64,000 nucleotides of DNA from Maribacter spongiicola. Lineage in GTDB: Bacteria; Bacteroidota; Bacteroidia; Flavobacteriales; Flavobacteriaceae. The stretch lies in contig NZ_SOAY01000018.1 in NCBI RefSeq assembly GCF_004364165.1, positions 1 through 64,000 of the forward strand, written 5' to 3'. Both the position numbers and the translations under genes were made by a program. Positions 26,201 through 34,487 of this stretch are shown here, one piece after another. The notes under the pieces were generated by a model. It was not told the origin of the DNA and ran no database searches. It was given only the letters and a program-made list of their open reading frames with translations. Each line of letters starts with the position of its first letter. Position 1 is the stretch's first letter.

Positions 26201-26231
26201 TTGCCTAATTTAAATAAAATGATTATTTTTG
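26201..26231 (+). promoter_or_regulatory. rpsA promoter (TTG-N20-TATTTTTG)
   Basis: A -33 TTG and a -7 TATTTTTG are separated by 20 nt, a well-formed Bacteroidota promoter. Transcription would start near 26237, giving a leader of about 115 nt. Confidence 0.65.
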
Positions 26232-26236
26232 CACAC

Positions 26237-26351
26237 CTTTTTTGCAAGGAAGTCAAGAGAAAAAGGGTTAGATAAAAAATTAATGTAACTACTTTCATAG
26301 TCGTTGCCTAAGTCTTGATAAGGTTATGGAATACAAATTATTAATCAGCAA
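26237..26351 (+). other. rpsA leader region, about 115 nt
   Basis: This is by far the longest leader predicted for a plus-strand gene in the window. It contains an ATG directly followed by TAA at 26283-26288. It also contains an 18-codon frame starting ATG at 26326 that overlaps the rpsA start and ends at 26382. I see no strong hairpin. S1 is autoregulated in other bacteria, so the leader may bind S1. Confidence 0.4.
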
Positions 26352-28187
26352 ATGGCTGAAGAAAAAACAAACGCGGAGGTAGAAGCTACTACCGAAGCAA
26401 CACAACAAGCTGTTGAAACTCCACAGCAAGATCCACAAGAATTTTTAGAAAATTTTAATTGGGAGAAGTACGAGCAAGGAATTGAGCGTGTTGATGATTC
26501 TAAATTGAAAGAATTTGAACAATTAGTGGCTGAAAATTTCGTTGACACCGCAGATGCTGAGGTTGTTGAAGGAACTGTAGTTTATATTACTGATAGAGAA
26601 GCTATTATTGATATCAACGCAAAATCTGAAGGTGTAATTTCGTTAAACGAATTTCGTTACAACCCAGGTTTAAAAGTTGGTGACAAAGTAGAGGTTTTGA
26701 TCGATATTCGTGAGGATAAAAGTGGTCAACTAGTATTGTCTCACAGAAAGGCAAGAACTATCATGGCATGGGATCGTGTTAACGCAGCTCATGACAAAGA
26801 AGAAATCGTTAGTGGTTTTGTTAAATGCAGAACTAAAGGTGGTATGATCGTTGATGTTTTCGGAATTGAGGCATTCTTGCCAGGTTCTCAAATTGACGTG
26901 AAGCCAATTCGCGATTACGATCAGTATGTTAATAAAACAATGGAATTTAAGGTTGTAAAAATCAACCACGAATTTAAAAACGTTGTAGTTTCTCACAAAG
27001 CTCTTATTGAAGCTGATATTGAAGAACAGAAGAAAGAAATCATTAGCCAATTAGAAAAAGGACAAGTATTAGAAGGTGTTGTTAAAAACATTACTTCTTA
27101 TGGTGTGTTTATTGATCTTGGTGGTGTAGATGGTTTAGTTCATATTACTGACCTTTCTTGGAGCAGAATCAACCACCCGAACGAGGTTGTTGAATTGGAC
27201 CAGAAATTAAATGTTGTAATTCTTGATTTTGATGAAAACAAGTCTAGAATACAATTAGGTCTTAAGCAATTAGAGAAGCACCCTTGGGAAGCTTTATCTG
27301 ATGAAATTAAGATTGGTGATAAAGTAAAAGGTAAAGTAGTTGTTATAGCTGATTATGGCGCATTCATCGAAGTTGTTGAAGGTGTTGAAGGTCTTATTCA
27401 CGTTTCTGAAATGTCTTGGTCTACGCACTTGCGTTCAGCACAAGATTTCGTAAAAGTTGGTGATGAGGTTGAAGCAGTTGTATTGACATTGGATCGTGAA
27501 GATCGTAAAATGTCTCTTGGTATCAAGCAATTGACTCCAGATCCTTGGACTGATATTACTACTAAATACCCTGTAGGTTCTAAGCATAAAGGTATTGTAA
27601 GAAACTTTACAAACTTTGGTGTATTTGTTGAACTAGAAGAAGGTATCGATGGTTTAATTTATATCTCTGATCTTTCTTGGACTAAGAAAATCAAGCATCC
27701 ATCTGAGTTTACCAATGTTGGTGATACTTTAGAGATAGAGGTGTTAGAATTAGATGTTGATGGTCGTAAGTTAAGCTTAGGTCATAAACAAACTACTGAA
27801 AACCCTTGGGATAAATATGAAACTGAATTCGCTTTGGATACAGTTCATACAGCAACCATTTCTGATGTAGTTGATAAAGGTGCAACAATTGAATTTAACG
27901 AAGATATTACTGCATTCATACCTCAACGTCATTTAGAGAAAGAAGATGGTAAAAAACTAGGTAAAGGCGATGAAGCTGAATTCAAGATTATTGAGTTCAA
28001 TAAAGACTTCAAACGTGTAGTAGCTAGTCATACTGCAATTTTCCGTGAAGAAGAGCAACGTAATGTAAAAGCGGCTGTCAAAAGACAATCAGCTAGCGCA
28101 GATGAAGCTAAGCCTACATTAGGTGATGCTAACGATGCACTACAAGCGTTGAAAGACAAAATGGAAGCTGATTCTAAGAAGAAGTAA
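26352..28187 (+). CDS. rpsA: 30S ribosomal protein S1
   Basis: S1 binds mRNA at the ribosome and helps initiation, which matters in a lineage with weak Shine-Dalgarno sites. The 611-residue protein begins with an acidic, Q-rich segment of about 40 residues. It then carries a series of S1 OB-fold repeats, most clearly VKNITSYGVFIDLGGVDGLV, VVIADYGAFIEVVEGVEGLI and VRNFTNFGVFVELEEGIDGL, with more degenerate copies at each end. The C-terminal tail is lysine-rich. A strong promoter, a long leader and a strong terminator frame it as a single-gene unit. Confidence 0.97.
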   Translation: MAEEKTNAEVEATTEATQQAVETPQQDPQEFLENFNWEKYEQGIERVDDSKLKEFEQLVAENFVDTADAEVVEGTVVYITDREAIIDINAKSEGVISLNEFRYNPGLKVGDKVEVLIDIREDKSGQLVLSHRKARTIMAWDRVNAAHDKEEIVSGFVKCRTKGGMIVDVFGIEAFLPGSQIDVKPIRDYDQYVNKTMEFKVVKINHEFKNVVVSHKALIEADIEEQKKEIISQLEKGQVLEGVVKNITSYGVFIDLGGVDGLVHITDLSWSRINHPNEVVELDQKLNVVILDFDENKSRIQLGLKQLEKHPWEALSDEIKIGDKVKGKVVVIADYGAFIEVVEGVEGLIHVSEMSWSTHLRSAQDFVKVGDEVEAVVLTLDREDRKMSLGIKQLTPDPWTDITTKYPVGSKHKGIVRNFTNFGVFVELEEGIDGLIYISDLSWTKKIKHPSEFTNVGDTLEIEVLELDVDGRKLSLGHKQTTENPWDKYETEFALDTVHTATISDVVDKGATIEFNEDITAFIPQRHLEKEDGKKLGKGDEAEFKIIEFNKDFKRVVASHTAIFREEEQRNVKAAVKRQSASADEAKPTLGDANDALQALKDKMEADSKKK

Positions 28188-28222
28188 TTTCATAGTATAG
28201 ATTCTGAATAAGAGTCAAAAGT

Positions 28223-28254
28223 AAAAGCCCGGATAATTATCCGGGCTTTTTTAA
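28223..28254 (+). terminator. Rho-independent terminator after rpsA
   Basis: AAAAGCCCGGATAA followed directly by its complement TTATCCGGGCTTTT forms a perfect 28-base palindrome, continued by TT. It starts 36 nt past the rpsA stop codon. It could also act on the minus strand. Confidence 0.95.
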
Positions 28255-28378
28255 TATCCATACTATCAGTTCCTATTAGGGTTCCAATAAAATGAATTAC
28301 TAATGGAGATTTTACTATTAGAAGTTGAAATATCTTCCAAAAAAAAGTTGATTTTTTGGTGGTAAGTTTTTTGTTAAC

Positions 28379-29629
28379 TTAATATACCTTCTTCTTAACG
28401 AACCAGATATCCTCTAAACTTAAGTTCAAGGTAACCAGATGATATTTTTCTTTAATAAGTACATTCTGTAATAATCCCTTAGAGCCATAACTGTAAGAAA
28501 GGTTGATCATAGAGTGGCTACCTCTACTTGCTGGTATACCTATACCTGCTGTTAAATTATAACCTTCTATTTTTTTATCGCCTATTGCTAAATAGCCATT
28601 ATCATAATTGTAACCTAATCTATAACTTATTCGTTGACCGTATTTGTAACTATTTGGGTCTTTGAGGTATTCTAAACCAAACGCGTAAATATCTTGGTCT
28701 TGATAGCTACCTATGTTTTCGGTTTGATTAGTATCTGTCCAAAAGTTTTTCTTATAATCTGCACTAAAAGTTACCGCCTCAATTGGTTTTATACTCATAC
28801 CAAAGCCGAGCTCTAATGGCAGTTTAAAATCAGAAACATTATCAGAACTTTCGTCTTCAACAGAGATTTCGGTTCCTAATAAAGTTTTATTTACTGACCT
28901 TTTTAAACTGCCATTTAAGCTAGTTGGCAGCTGAACCGTACTACCAATTGTTATATTTTCATTGACATCGAACTGTAGTCCAAAACCTAATCTCGCACCG
29001 CTATAATTAGTTTTTTCGGTAGACTCAAAAGTGGTAGAGTTATAAATAAAAGATTCTGTTTCATCAATGCTTCCAAATAGGAATGATGCGCTTATTCCTA
29101 ATCTCAATTTTGGAATAATTGAATATCCAACATTCAGTTTAATATCGTTTAGCCCACCTAAACCGGTAATGTTACTTTCAAACGTTTCTGTAGAACCTTC
29201 AATATTAGTGTTTACACCTAATAATGAATACCCAACATCACTATATGGTATTATTGTAATACCGGCACCTAAATTATCGGTGATTCTAAATCCGAAGGCT
29301 ATATTAGAAAAGTTAACAGTCGATTTTTCTTCAGATGTAGATGTATTGCTGTAGTTATTGAATTCGCCAGTTACACCGATATCATATAAAAAAGAATGCT
29401 GGGGTATTAAAGCATAATTTGCTGGGTTTAGATTGTTAAGTTCGTATGGCGATTTTATACCGATACCACTATAACCTAGACTATTGAATTTACCAATGCT
29501 GGTCTGATTAATTACTCCGAGTCCGTATAAAGAATAAGGTGAGCTTGTTAACCCCTCAGACTGCGCATAAGCTAGTTGACATGCTAATACTATAGCTATT
29601 GTAATACATATAATTTGGTTAATCTTCAT
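28379..29629 (-). CDS. Outer membrane beta-barrel protein paired with DUF4270 lipoprotein
   Basis: A 416-residue exported protein with signal peptide (LACQLAYAQ, cleavage near residue 22). The mature N-terminus (TSSPYSLYGLGV, then YSGIGI and LNNLNPANYA) and a long run of amphipathic strands resemble the OmpP1/FadL-like barrels of Bacteroidota. Its ATG lies inside the end of the DUF4270 gene (11-nt overlap), so the two are translationally coupled. They likely act together at the outer membrane. The cargo is unknown. The 128 nt between it and the rpsA terminator hold nothing I recognise. Confidence 0.8.
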   Translation of the reverse strand: MKINQIICITIAIVLACQLAYAQSEGLTSSPYSLYGLGVINQTSIGKFNSLGYSGIGIKSPYELNNLNPANYALIPQHSFLYDIGVTGEFNNYSNTSTSEEKSTVNFSNIAFGFRITDNLGAGITIIPYSDVGYSLLGVNTNIEGSTETFESNITGLGGLNDIKLNVGYSIIPKLRLGISASFLFGSIDETESFIYNSTTFESTEKTNYSGARLGFGLQFDVNENITIGSTVQLPTSLNGSLKRSVNKTLLGTEISVEDESSDNVSDFKLPLELGFGMSIKPIEAVTFSADYKKNFWTDTNQTENIGSYQDQDIYAFGLEYLKDPNSYKYGQRISYRLGYNYDNGYLAIGDKKIEGYNLTAGIGIPASRGSHSMINLSYSYGSKGLLQNVLIKEKYHLVTLNLSLEDIWFVKKKVY

Positions 29630-30959
29630 CGTATATACCGTATGTTAATTCTAAAATTGTTTCGTTTTCTCCATTTCCATTTCCACTCATAATAAATCGA
29701 TCCACCGAAGAATTATAGTCTATCGGCAGAAGGATCAACGCATCATCTATGTCTCTATCTCTTAACTGCAGTTCTTCTAAGAAGTAGGCTAGTGATATTT
29801 CATAATAGATATCATTGAATTCTTGGTTTTCTCTGTTAAGTATGGCATAATACGTTGAGGTCAATGTTTCTACTAGTTCATTATTTTGGTCAACCACATA
29901 AACTGCAAGGGTATCTCTTAGCTTTAAATGGTCGTCATAAGATTGGGCAACCGGTTTAATTTTTAAAACTCCGTCTAATATGGTGCCGTTACCTGGTATA
30001 TCGTACAGACTGCCAATATGTGGAAATTGAATTCGCATGGCAATTCCGATTCCCGATTCAATATAGCTTTGGTTGTTAGCCTCTGAACTAGCAAGATTGG
30101 TCTTGCTATCTGTCAAAGATTGTAATGGGGTAATGGGGTCGTCGGCTATAATTCTATTAAAAAACGGAATGGGAGTAGTGGTGGCATTTATTTGAACATC
30201 AATAAATTCTTGAATATTATCATCGGCAGTATCTGTACTAAAATACAAGCGCATATAGGTGTTTTCAGAAGATTTAGAAAAACCAATAATAGAACCATTA
30301 TCAGTTTCGTCTGGTACAATTCCAATGCCTTTAAAATAATCTCTGTACTCATCAGAGTTTACAATATTCTTTTCTTGAAGTTGGGTAAATACATCAGACC
30401 CGAAATCATCTATTAGCTTAATAGTAATTGAATCGCCCGCTAAAGGTCTTGGGTAATATTCAAGAATGCCAAGGTCAGCTTCTTCATAACCAATACTGCT
30501 GGTATTGTAGAAATAATCATCGCTAATTGGTTTTAAGTTTTCATTTATTTTTTTAATGTGAATGGTATTTTTCAGTAATGTATCATTATAATAATACTGG
30601 TCGTAACCTAAAACCATAATAAGGCTGTCAAATTTAGCATCGCTGTCAATAGTGTAAGATGCAGGCAAGAATTGTATGTAGCTAGATGCTGTTATAGTGC
30701 CAAAAACGGTATCGGTATATTTTCCGGTGAGTATTCGTGTAGATACAGATGTAGCGATACTATCAAACTTCATGGTAGAAGTGCTAACCGTTAACGTATC
30801 TATTAACAGAAGTCGAATAGTGCTATTTGTAAAAGATTCACCGGCAACAAATTCTGAATCATTATAAATATCATCACTACAAGAAACTGCTGGTATTGTT
30901 AATAGACCACCGAGCATAATCATACAGAACACACGTATTTTATTTAAGAACACCTTCAT
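29619..30959 (-). CDS. DUF4270 family lipoprotein
   Basis: A 446-residue lipoprotein with lipobox AVSC and lipidated cysteine near residue 27. The mature protein has the family's regular features: an early segment TGKYTDTVFGTITASSYIQF, repeated 'DSLIMVLGYDQYYYNDTL'-type strands, and a C-terminal block of predicted beta structure ending ETILELTYGIYDED. DUF4270 proteins are common in Flavobacteriia and of unknown function. It is transcribed from a TAGATTTG box shared in sequence with the divergent Kelch gene and is coupled to a barrel gene downstream. Confidence 0.85.
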   Translation of the reverse strand: MKVFLNKIRVFCMIMLGGLLTIPAVSCSDDIYNDSEFVAGESFTNSTIRLLLIDTLTVSTSTMKFDSIATSVSTRILTGKYTDTVFGTITASSYIQFLPASYTIDSDAKFDSLIMVLGYDQYYYNDTLLKNTIHIKKINENLKPISDDYFYNTSSIGYEEADLGILEYYPRPLAGDSITIKLIDDFGSDVFTQLQEKNIVNSDEYRDYFKGIGIVPDETDNGSIIGFSKSSENTYMRLYFSTDTADDNIQEFIDVQINATTTPIPFFNRIIADDPITPLQSLTDSKTNLASSEANNQSYIESGIGIAMRIQFPHIGSLYDIPGNGTILDGVLKIKPVAQSYDDHLKLRDTLAVYVVDQNNELVETLTSTYYAILNRENQEFNDIYYEISLAYFLEELQLRDRDIDDALILLPIDYNSSVDRFIMSGNGNGENETILELTYGIYDED

Positions 30960-30977
30960 TTAGATTTTAATTTTTAT

Positions 30978-30985
30978 CAAATCTA
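30978..30985 (-). promoter_or_regulatory. -7 box of the DUF4270 operon
   Basis: On the minus strand this reads TAGATTTG, a perfect TAnnTTTG. It sits 18 nt before the DUF4270 ATG and is identical to the -7 octamer of the divergent Kelch gene. No -33 TTG at ideal spacing is seen. Confidence 0.5.
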
Positions 30986-30995
30986 AATGACAGTC

Positions 30996-31115
30996 TTGGT
31001 TGTTAAAACCCGAATAGACGAATCGTTTATGTTAAGGGATGAACACTGTTATTTGAACTATCAAAGAAAACTTCGTGTTGGTAGATGAAATTTTGGGTTT
31101 GGTATGTTAAAAACC
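30996..31115. repeat. Direct repeats in the DUF4270/Kelch divergent promoter region
   Basis: TTGGTTGTTAAAACC (30996-31010) recurs as TTGGTATGTTAAAAACC (31099-31115), differing only by two single-base insertions. A third core, TTGGTA at 31078-31083, lies exactly 21 bp (two helical turns) before the TTGGTA at 31099. LytTR regulators bind paired direct repeats with such spacing, and one is encoded 2.5 kb downstream. Regulator identity is inference. Confidence 0.5.
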
Positions 31116-31137
31116 AATTTTAATCTATTGTGTTTTT

Positions 31138-31165
31138 TTGAACCCTAAAGCCTCTAGTAGATTTG
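31138..31165 (+). promoter_or_regulatory. Kelch gene promoter (TTG-N17-TAGATTTG)
   Basis: A TTG at the end of a T run and a -7 TAGATTTG are separated by 17 nt. The predicted start is about 26 nt before the ATG. The direct repeats lie 23-60 nt upstream of the -33 element, an activator-like position. Confidence 0.6.
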
Positions 31166-31196
31166 AACTCGAATACAACGAACCTTAAAACAAAAA

Positions 31197-32192
31197 ATGA
31201 TGAATAAAAGAAAATGGTATGTGTACAAGATTACTGGTATGCTGATTATGGCTATGGTAATTTCGAGCTGTTCAAGTGAAGATGAAGATGATGATTTAGG
31301 TAACTGGGTAGATAAATCTGTTTTCGATGGTAGTGCGAGAAGTAGTATATCTGGTTTTACAATTAACAATGTCGGCTACATGGGTGTTGGTTATGATGGT
31401 GACGATTATCTATCCTCGTTTTGGGCATATGATATTGAGGGTGATTATTGGTCACAGAAAGCAGATTTTCCGGGGGTGGCAAGAAATGCTGCGGTAGGTT
31501 TTGAGGTTGATGGTGTCGGTTACATTGGCTCAGGCTATGATGGTGTAGATGAGTTGACAGATTTTTACAGGTATAATACAGTCTCTAACACATGGACTGA
31601 AATTGCGCCGTTGCCAACGGCAAGAAGAAATGCTGTAGGCTTTGGTGTAAATGGTTTTGGCTATGTAGGTACTGGTTATGACGGTGAAAACGATAGAAAA
31701 GATTTCTGGAAGTACAACCCGGCAAATGATACCTGGACAGAGTTAGTTGGTTTTGGTGGAAACAAAAGAAGATCGGCCACCACGTTCACTATTAATGAAC
31801 AGGTATATTTAGGTACAGGAGTGTCTAATGGTATATACTTAGATGATTTTTGGGTTTTTGATCCTACCACAGAAAGTTGGACAAAGAAGTTAGATTTGGA
31901 CGAAGAAGACGAATACGCTATACAACGAAGTAATGCAGTTGGTTTTACCGTAAACGGATATGGTTATATCGCTTGTGGAGAGCTTAGTGGTGCTACAAAT
32001 ACAGTTTGGGAATATGACCCGATTTTAGATGAATGGGAACAAAAAACATCATTTGAAGGAGCGACACGACAAGATGCCATAGCTTTTTCTAATGGCAGTC
32101 GGGTATTTATAGGTATGGGGAGAACAGGTACATTATACCTTGATGATTTAGATGAATTCTTTCCTCAAGATGAGTATGAGGAGGAAGATTAA
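31197..32192 (+). CDS. Kelch-repeat beta-propeller lipoprotein
   Basis: A 331-residue lipoprotein (lipobox VISSC, lipidated cysteine near residue 25), then a short acidic linker and about six Kelch-type blades. Each blade has a GYxGxGYDG-like turn and a following W: GYMGVGYDGDDY, GYIGSGYDGVDE, GYVGTGYDGEND, VYLGTGVSNG, GYIACGELSG, VFIGMGRTG. The protein ends in a strongly acidic tail (DEYEEED). Kelch propellers bind proteins or glycans; no catalytic residues are evident. ATG codons at 31197 and 31200 are both possible. It is divergent to the DUF4270 operon and followed by a terminator, then DUF4907 and a two-component system. Confidence 0.9.
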   Translation: MMNKRKWYVYKITGMLIMAMVISSCSSEDEDDDLGNWVDKSVFDGSARSSISGFTINNVGYMGVGYDGDDYLSSFWAYDIEGDYWSQKADFPGVARNAAVGFEVDGVGYIGSGYDGVDELTDFYRYNTVSNTWTEIAPLPTARRNAVGFGVNGFGYVGTGYDGENDRKDFWKYNPANDTWTELVGFGGNKRRSATTFTINEQVYLGTGVSNGIYLDDFWVFDPTTESWTKKLDLDEEDEYAIQRSNAVGFTVNGYGYIACGELSGATNTVWEYDPILDEWEQKTSFEGATRQDAIAFSNGSRVFIGMGRTGTLYLDDLDEFFPQDEYEEED

Positions 32193-32223
32193 TTTTTCAT
32201 AGTGAGTGTGATTGTTAATTTTT

Positions 32224-32254
32224 TGGGTCAATCTTTGTTGATTGGCCCATTTTT
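32224..32254 (+). terminator. Terminator between Kelch and DUF4907 genes
   Basis: TGGGTCAATC and GATTGGCCCA form a 10-bp stem with one G-T pair and a TTTGTT loop, followed by TTTTT. It ends 13 nt before the DUF4907 start, so the downstream signalling genes are probably reached by partial read-through or a weak promoter. Confidence 0.85.
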
Positions 32255-32266
32255 AAACATTTTTTT

Positions 32267-32608
32267 ATGATTTCGACTGCAAAATATTGGGTATTTATTG
32301 TTCTATTTTTGTCATTGGTGTTGGGTTATTCAATTTATAATCAAACGTTCACTAGTGAAAATCAAAATTTTCATAGTCAGGTGGTCAATCTAAATGACGG
32401 TTATGGTTATCAGATTATGAGAGGAGAGAAAATAGTGATTTTTCAAGAGTTTATACCAGGTTTTCCTGGTAAACAAAAATTTGCTACTGAGGATCAAGCC
32501 TTAAAAACAGCAGGCCTGGTTATAGCAAAAATAGAAGCAGGTAAGTCTCCCGTTTTAAAAGTATCAGATTTGACCGATAACAATATTTCAACTGGGGCAG
32601 CGCACTAG
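32267..32608 (+). CDS. DUF4907 family protein, single-pass membrane
   Basis: A 113-residue protein with one N-terminal hydrophobic helix (YWVFIVLFLSLVLGYSIY) that is either an anchor or an uncleaved signal. A small domain with GYGYQIMRGEKIVIFQEFIPG and the block KFATEDQALKTAGLVIAKIE matches DUF4907. The last part resembles a short 'DUF1508-like' sheet-helix unit. The function is unknown. It precedes the histidine kinase by 7 nt. I infer that it is an accessory or signal-sensing partner of the kinase. Confidence 0.82.
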   Translation: MISTAKYWVFIVLFLSLVLGYSIYNQTFTSENQNFHSQVVNLNDGYGYQIMRGEKIVIFQEFIPGFPGKQKFATEDQALKTAGLVIAKIEAGKSPVLKVSDLTDNNISTGAAH

Positions 32609-32615
32609 GTTCTAT

Positions 32616-33650
32616 ATGAAAATAAGTTTAAAAAATAGGGTCCAGATAGTTGTCCATATGAGTATATGGATATTGTTATACGGACTCACTTTTTACCCGA
32701 TTTTAAATGACGAGAGACCTATACCTTCACATGTATTACCCAAACTGATTATAATTCTAGTTCTTTTTTATTTTAACTACTTCTATTTAGTACCTGAATA
32801 CTTATTAAAAAAAAGTGTTTTGATTTATCTTTTTGTATCTATTGGGTTGCTAATTATTGCAGTAGCAGGGCTTAACCATTTTTATGAGCCTAAACTACCA
32901 GAAGATTTTTTTTTAGAAAGACAGCCGCCAAGAGGCTATGGGTACATGCCTATTTATAGGTCGTTCGTAAACTTAGGTATTCCCTATATCATAAGTGCAA
33001 TTTTAAGAATGTATGTAGAATGGAAACGTAACGAGAATTTACGATTGTCTGTTGAAAAGGAAAATATTAAATCAGAGTTACAATTTTTAAAGGCACAGTT
33101 AAATCCGCATTTTTTATTCAATTCGTTAAATACGATTTATGCGCTTTCTGTAAAAAAATCGCCAGATACCTCTGACGCAATAGTTGATTTATCTGAATTA
33201 ATGCGCTATATGATCTATGAGGCAGATAAAGATTTAGTGCCCTTAAATAAAGAGTTAGACTATATAAAAAGTTACATACAGTTACAACGTTTACGTTTAT
33301 CTGATAGCGAAAATGTATCATTAAAAATTACAGGTGAAGATAGGGGTAGGGCTATACCGCCATTATTGTTTATCTCATTTATAGAAAATGCATTTAAATA
33401 TGGCACAGATTACAAAGGCAAAACCTATGTTAAGATTACGTTGATTATTACAGATGTCTCTGTTTATTTAAATGTGAGAAATAAGATTGGAATTTTTAGA
33501 GAACCTACCAAAAACTCGGGCATTGGACTCCAGAATATTAGAAACCAGTTAAAATTGATTTACCCGGGGTTGCATAATCTAGAAGTAGAGAATGATGGCA
33601 AGGATTATGAAGTTTCATTAATTATTTATCAAAAACAAGCGAAACTATGA
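32616..33650 (+). CDS. LytS/YehU-type sensor histidine kinase
   Basis: A 344-residue membrane kinase with four predicted transmembrane helices in residues 10-135. The His_kinase domain contains QLNPHFLFNSLNTIY with the phospho-acceptor His at residue 165. A C-terminal ATPase domain carries the N box FIENAFKYG and the G box NSGIGLQNIRNQL. There is no extracytoplasmic sensor domain of note, so sensing is probably within the membrane or through the adjacent DUF4907 protein. The last 4 nt overlap the response regulator gene (ATGA), showing tight coupling. Confidence 0.94.
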   Translation: MKISLKNRVQIVVHMSIWILLYGLTFYPILNDERPIPSHVLPKLIIILVLFYFNYFYLVPEYLLKKSVLIYLFVSIGLLIIAVAGLNHFYEPKLPEDFFLERQPPRGYGYMPIYRSFVNLGIPYIISAILRMYVEWKRNENLRLSVEKENIKSELQFLKAQLNPHFLFNSLNTIYALSVKKSPDTSDAIVDLSELMRYMIYEADKDLVPLNKELDYIKSYIQLQRLRLSDSENVSLKITGEDRGRAIPPLLFISFIENAFKYGTDYKGKTYVKITLIITDVSVYLNVRNKIGIFREPTKNSGIGLQNIRNQLKLIYPGLHNLEVENDGKDYEVSLIIYQKQAKL

Positions 33651-34375
33651 GGTGTATAATAATTGATGATGAGCCATTGGCAATAGAAATACTTTCGAGC
33701 TATTGCCAGAAATTAGATTTTATCAATTTGGTAAAAACATATACCAACCCTTTAGATGCGATAAGTGAGATAAAAGAAAAGAAAATCGATCTGATTTTTT
33801 GCGATATCGAAATGCCCCAAATTAACGGAATTGATTTTATGGGTACGCTAGATAATAAGCCATTTTTCATATTTACAACAGCCTATTCTCAATATGCAGT
33901 TGACGGTTTTGAGTTGAACGCTGTAGATTATTTAGTGAAACCGATACCGTATCACCGTTTTATTAAGTCGGTATCAAGAGTTCAAGATTTAATTTCTAAA
34001 AAACAAAAAACGATTATGGAAGCAAACGTATTCTCATCGACCGGAGAAAATTCAGTAGATAAAAAGTTCATTTTTGTAAAGGCAGAATACGAAAGTATTA
34101 AAATCGATTTAGACCAAATTGAATATGTACAAGGTTTAAAAGATTATTTAAAAATCCATATTTGTAATACCAATAAAACTATTCTTACGCTCATGAGTTT
34201 CAAAGAAATTATGGGCAAGTTACCTTCAAATCAATTTCTTAGAGTACATAAATCTTACATAGTAAATGTAAATTTCATTAAAACAGTGCAGCGTAATAGA
34301 ATAGTTATAAACGATATGCGCATACCAATTGGTGAAAGTCACAAAGAAGCATTTTTCTCTATATTGGGTTTATAA
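33647..34375 (+). CDS. LytTR-family response regulator
   Basis: A 242-residue DNA-binding response regulator. The receiver domain (residues 1-120) has IIIDDEP at residues 4-10, the phosphorylated Asp53 in FCDIEMP, and Lys in VDYLVKPIPYHRF. The LytTR DNA-binding domain spans about residues 140-242 (KFIFVKAEYESIKI..., LRVHKSYIVN). It is the partner of the preceding kinase. Its targets plausibly include the Kelch/DUF4270 promoters, where 21-bp-spaced direct repeats are seen. That link is inference. Confidence 0.94.
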   Translation: MRCIIIDDEPLAIEILSSYCQKLDFINLVKTYTNPLDAISEIKEKKIDLIFCDIEMPQINGIDFMGTLDNKPFFIFTTAYSQYAVDGFELNAVDYLVKPIPYHRFIKSVSRVQDLISKKQKTIMEANVFSSTGENSVDKKFIFVKAEYESIKIDLDQIEYVQGLKDYLKIHICNTNKTILTLMSFKEIMGKLPSNQFLRVHKSYIVNVNFIKTVQRNRIVINDMRIPIGESHKEAFFSILGL

Positions 34376-34440
34376 TAGACACGTTAGAAAACAATAATTG
34401 AGTATTTCAAAATCACTTCTTATTTATGCTATCAAAGTTT

Positions 34441-34461
34441 AAATAGAATTATCTATTTTTG
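34441..34461 (+). promoter_or_regulatory. pyrR promoter with overlapping inverted repeat
   Basis: The -7 box TATTTTTG at 34454-34461 overlaps the right arm of the inverted repeat AAATAGA-ATTA-TCTATTT. A repressor binding there could block transcription. The ATG follows the box after 26 nt. Confidence 0.4.
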
Positions 34462-34487
34462 TTTAGCTAAAAGCACGGGTGCCTATT

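Noticed and set aside
29067..29354. 95-codon frame on the plus strand inside the outer membrane barrel gene
   Set aside because: It lies wholly within a convincing gene on the other strand, with no family resemblance and no promoter.
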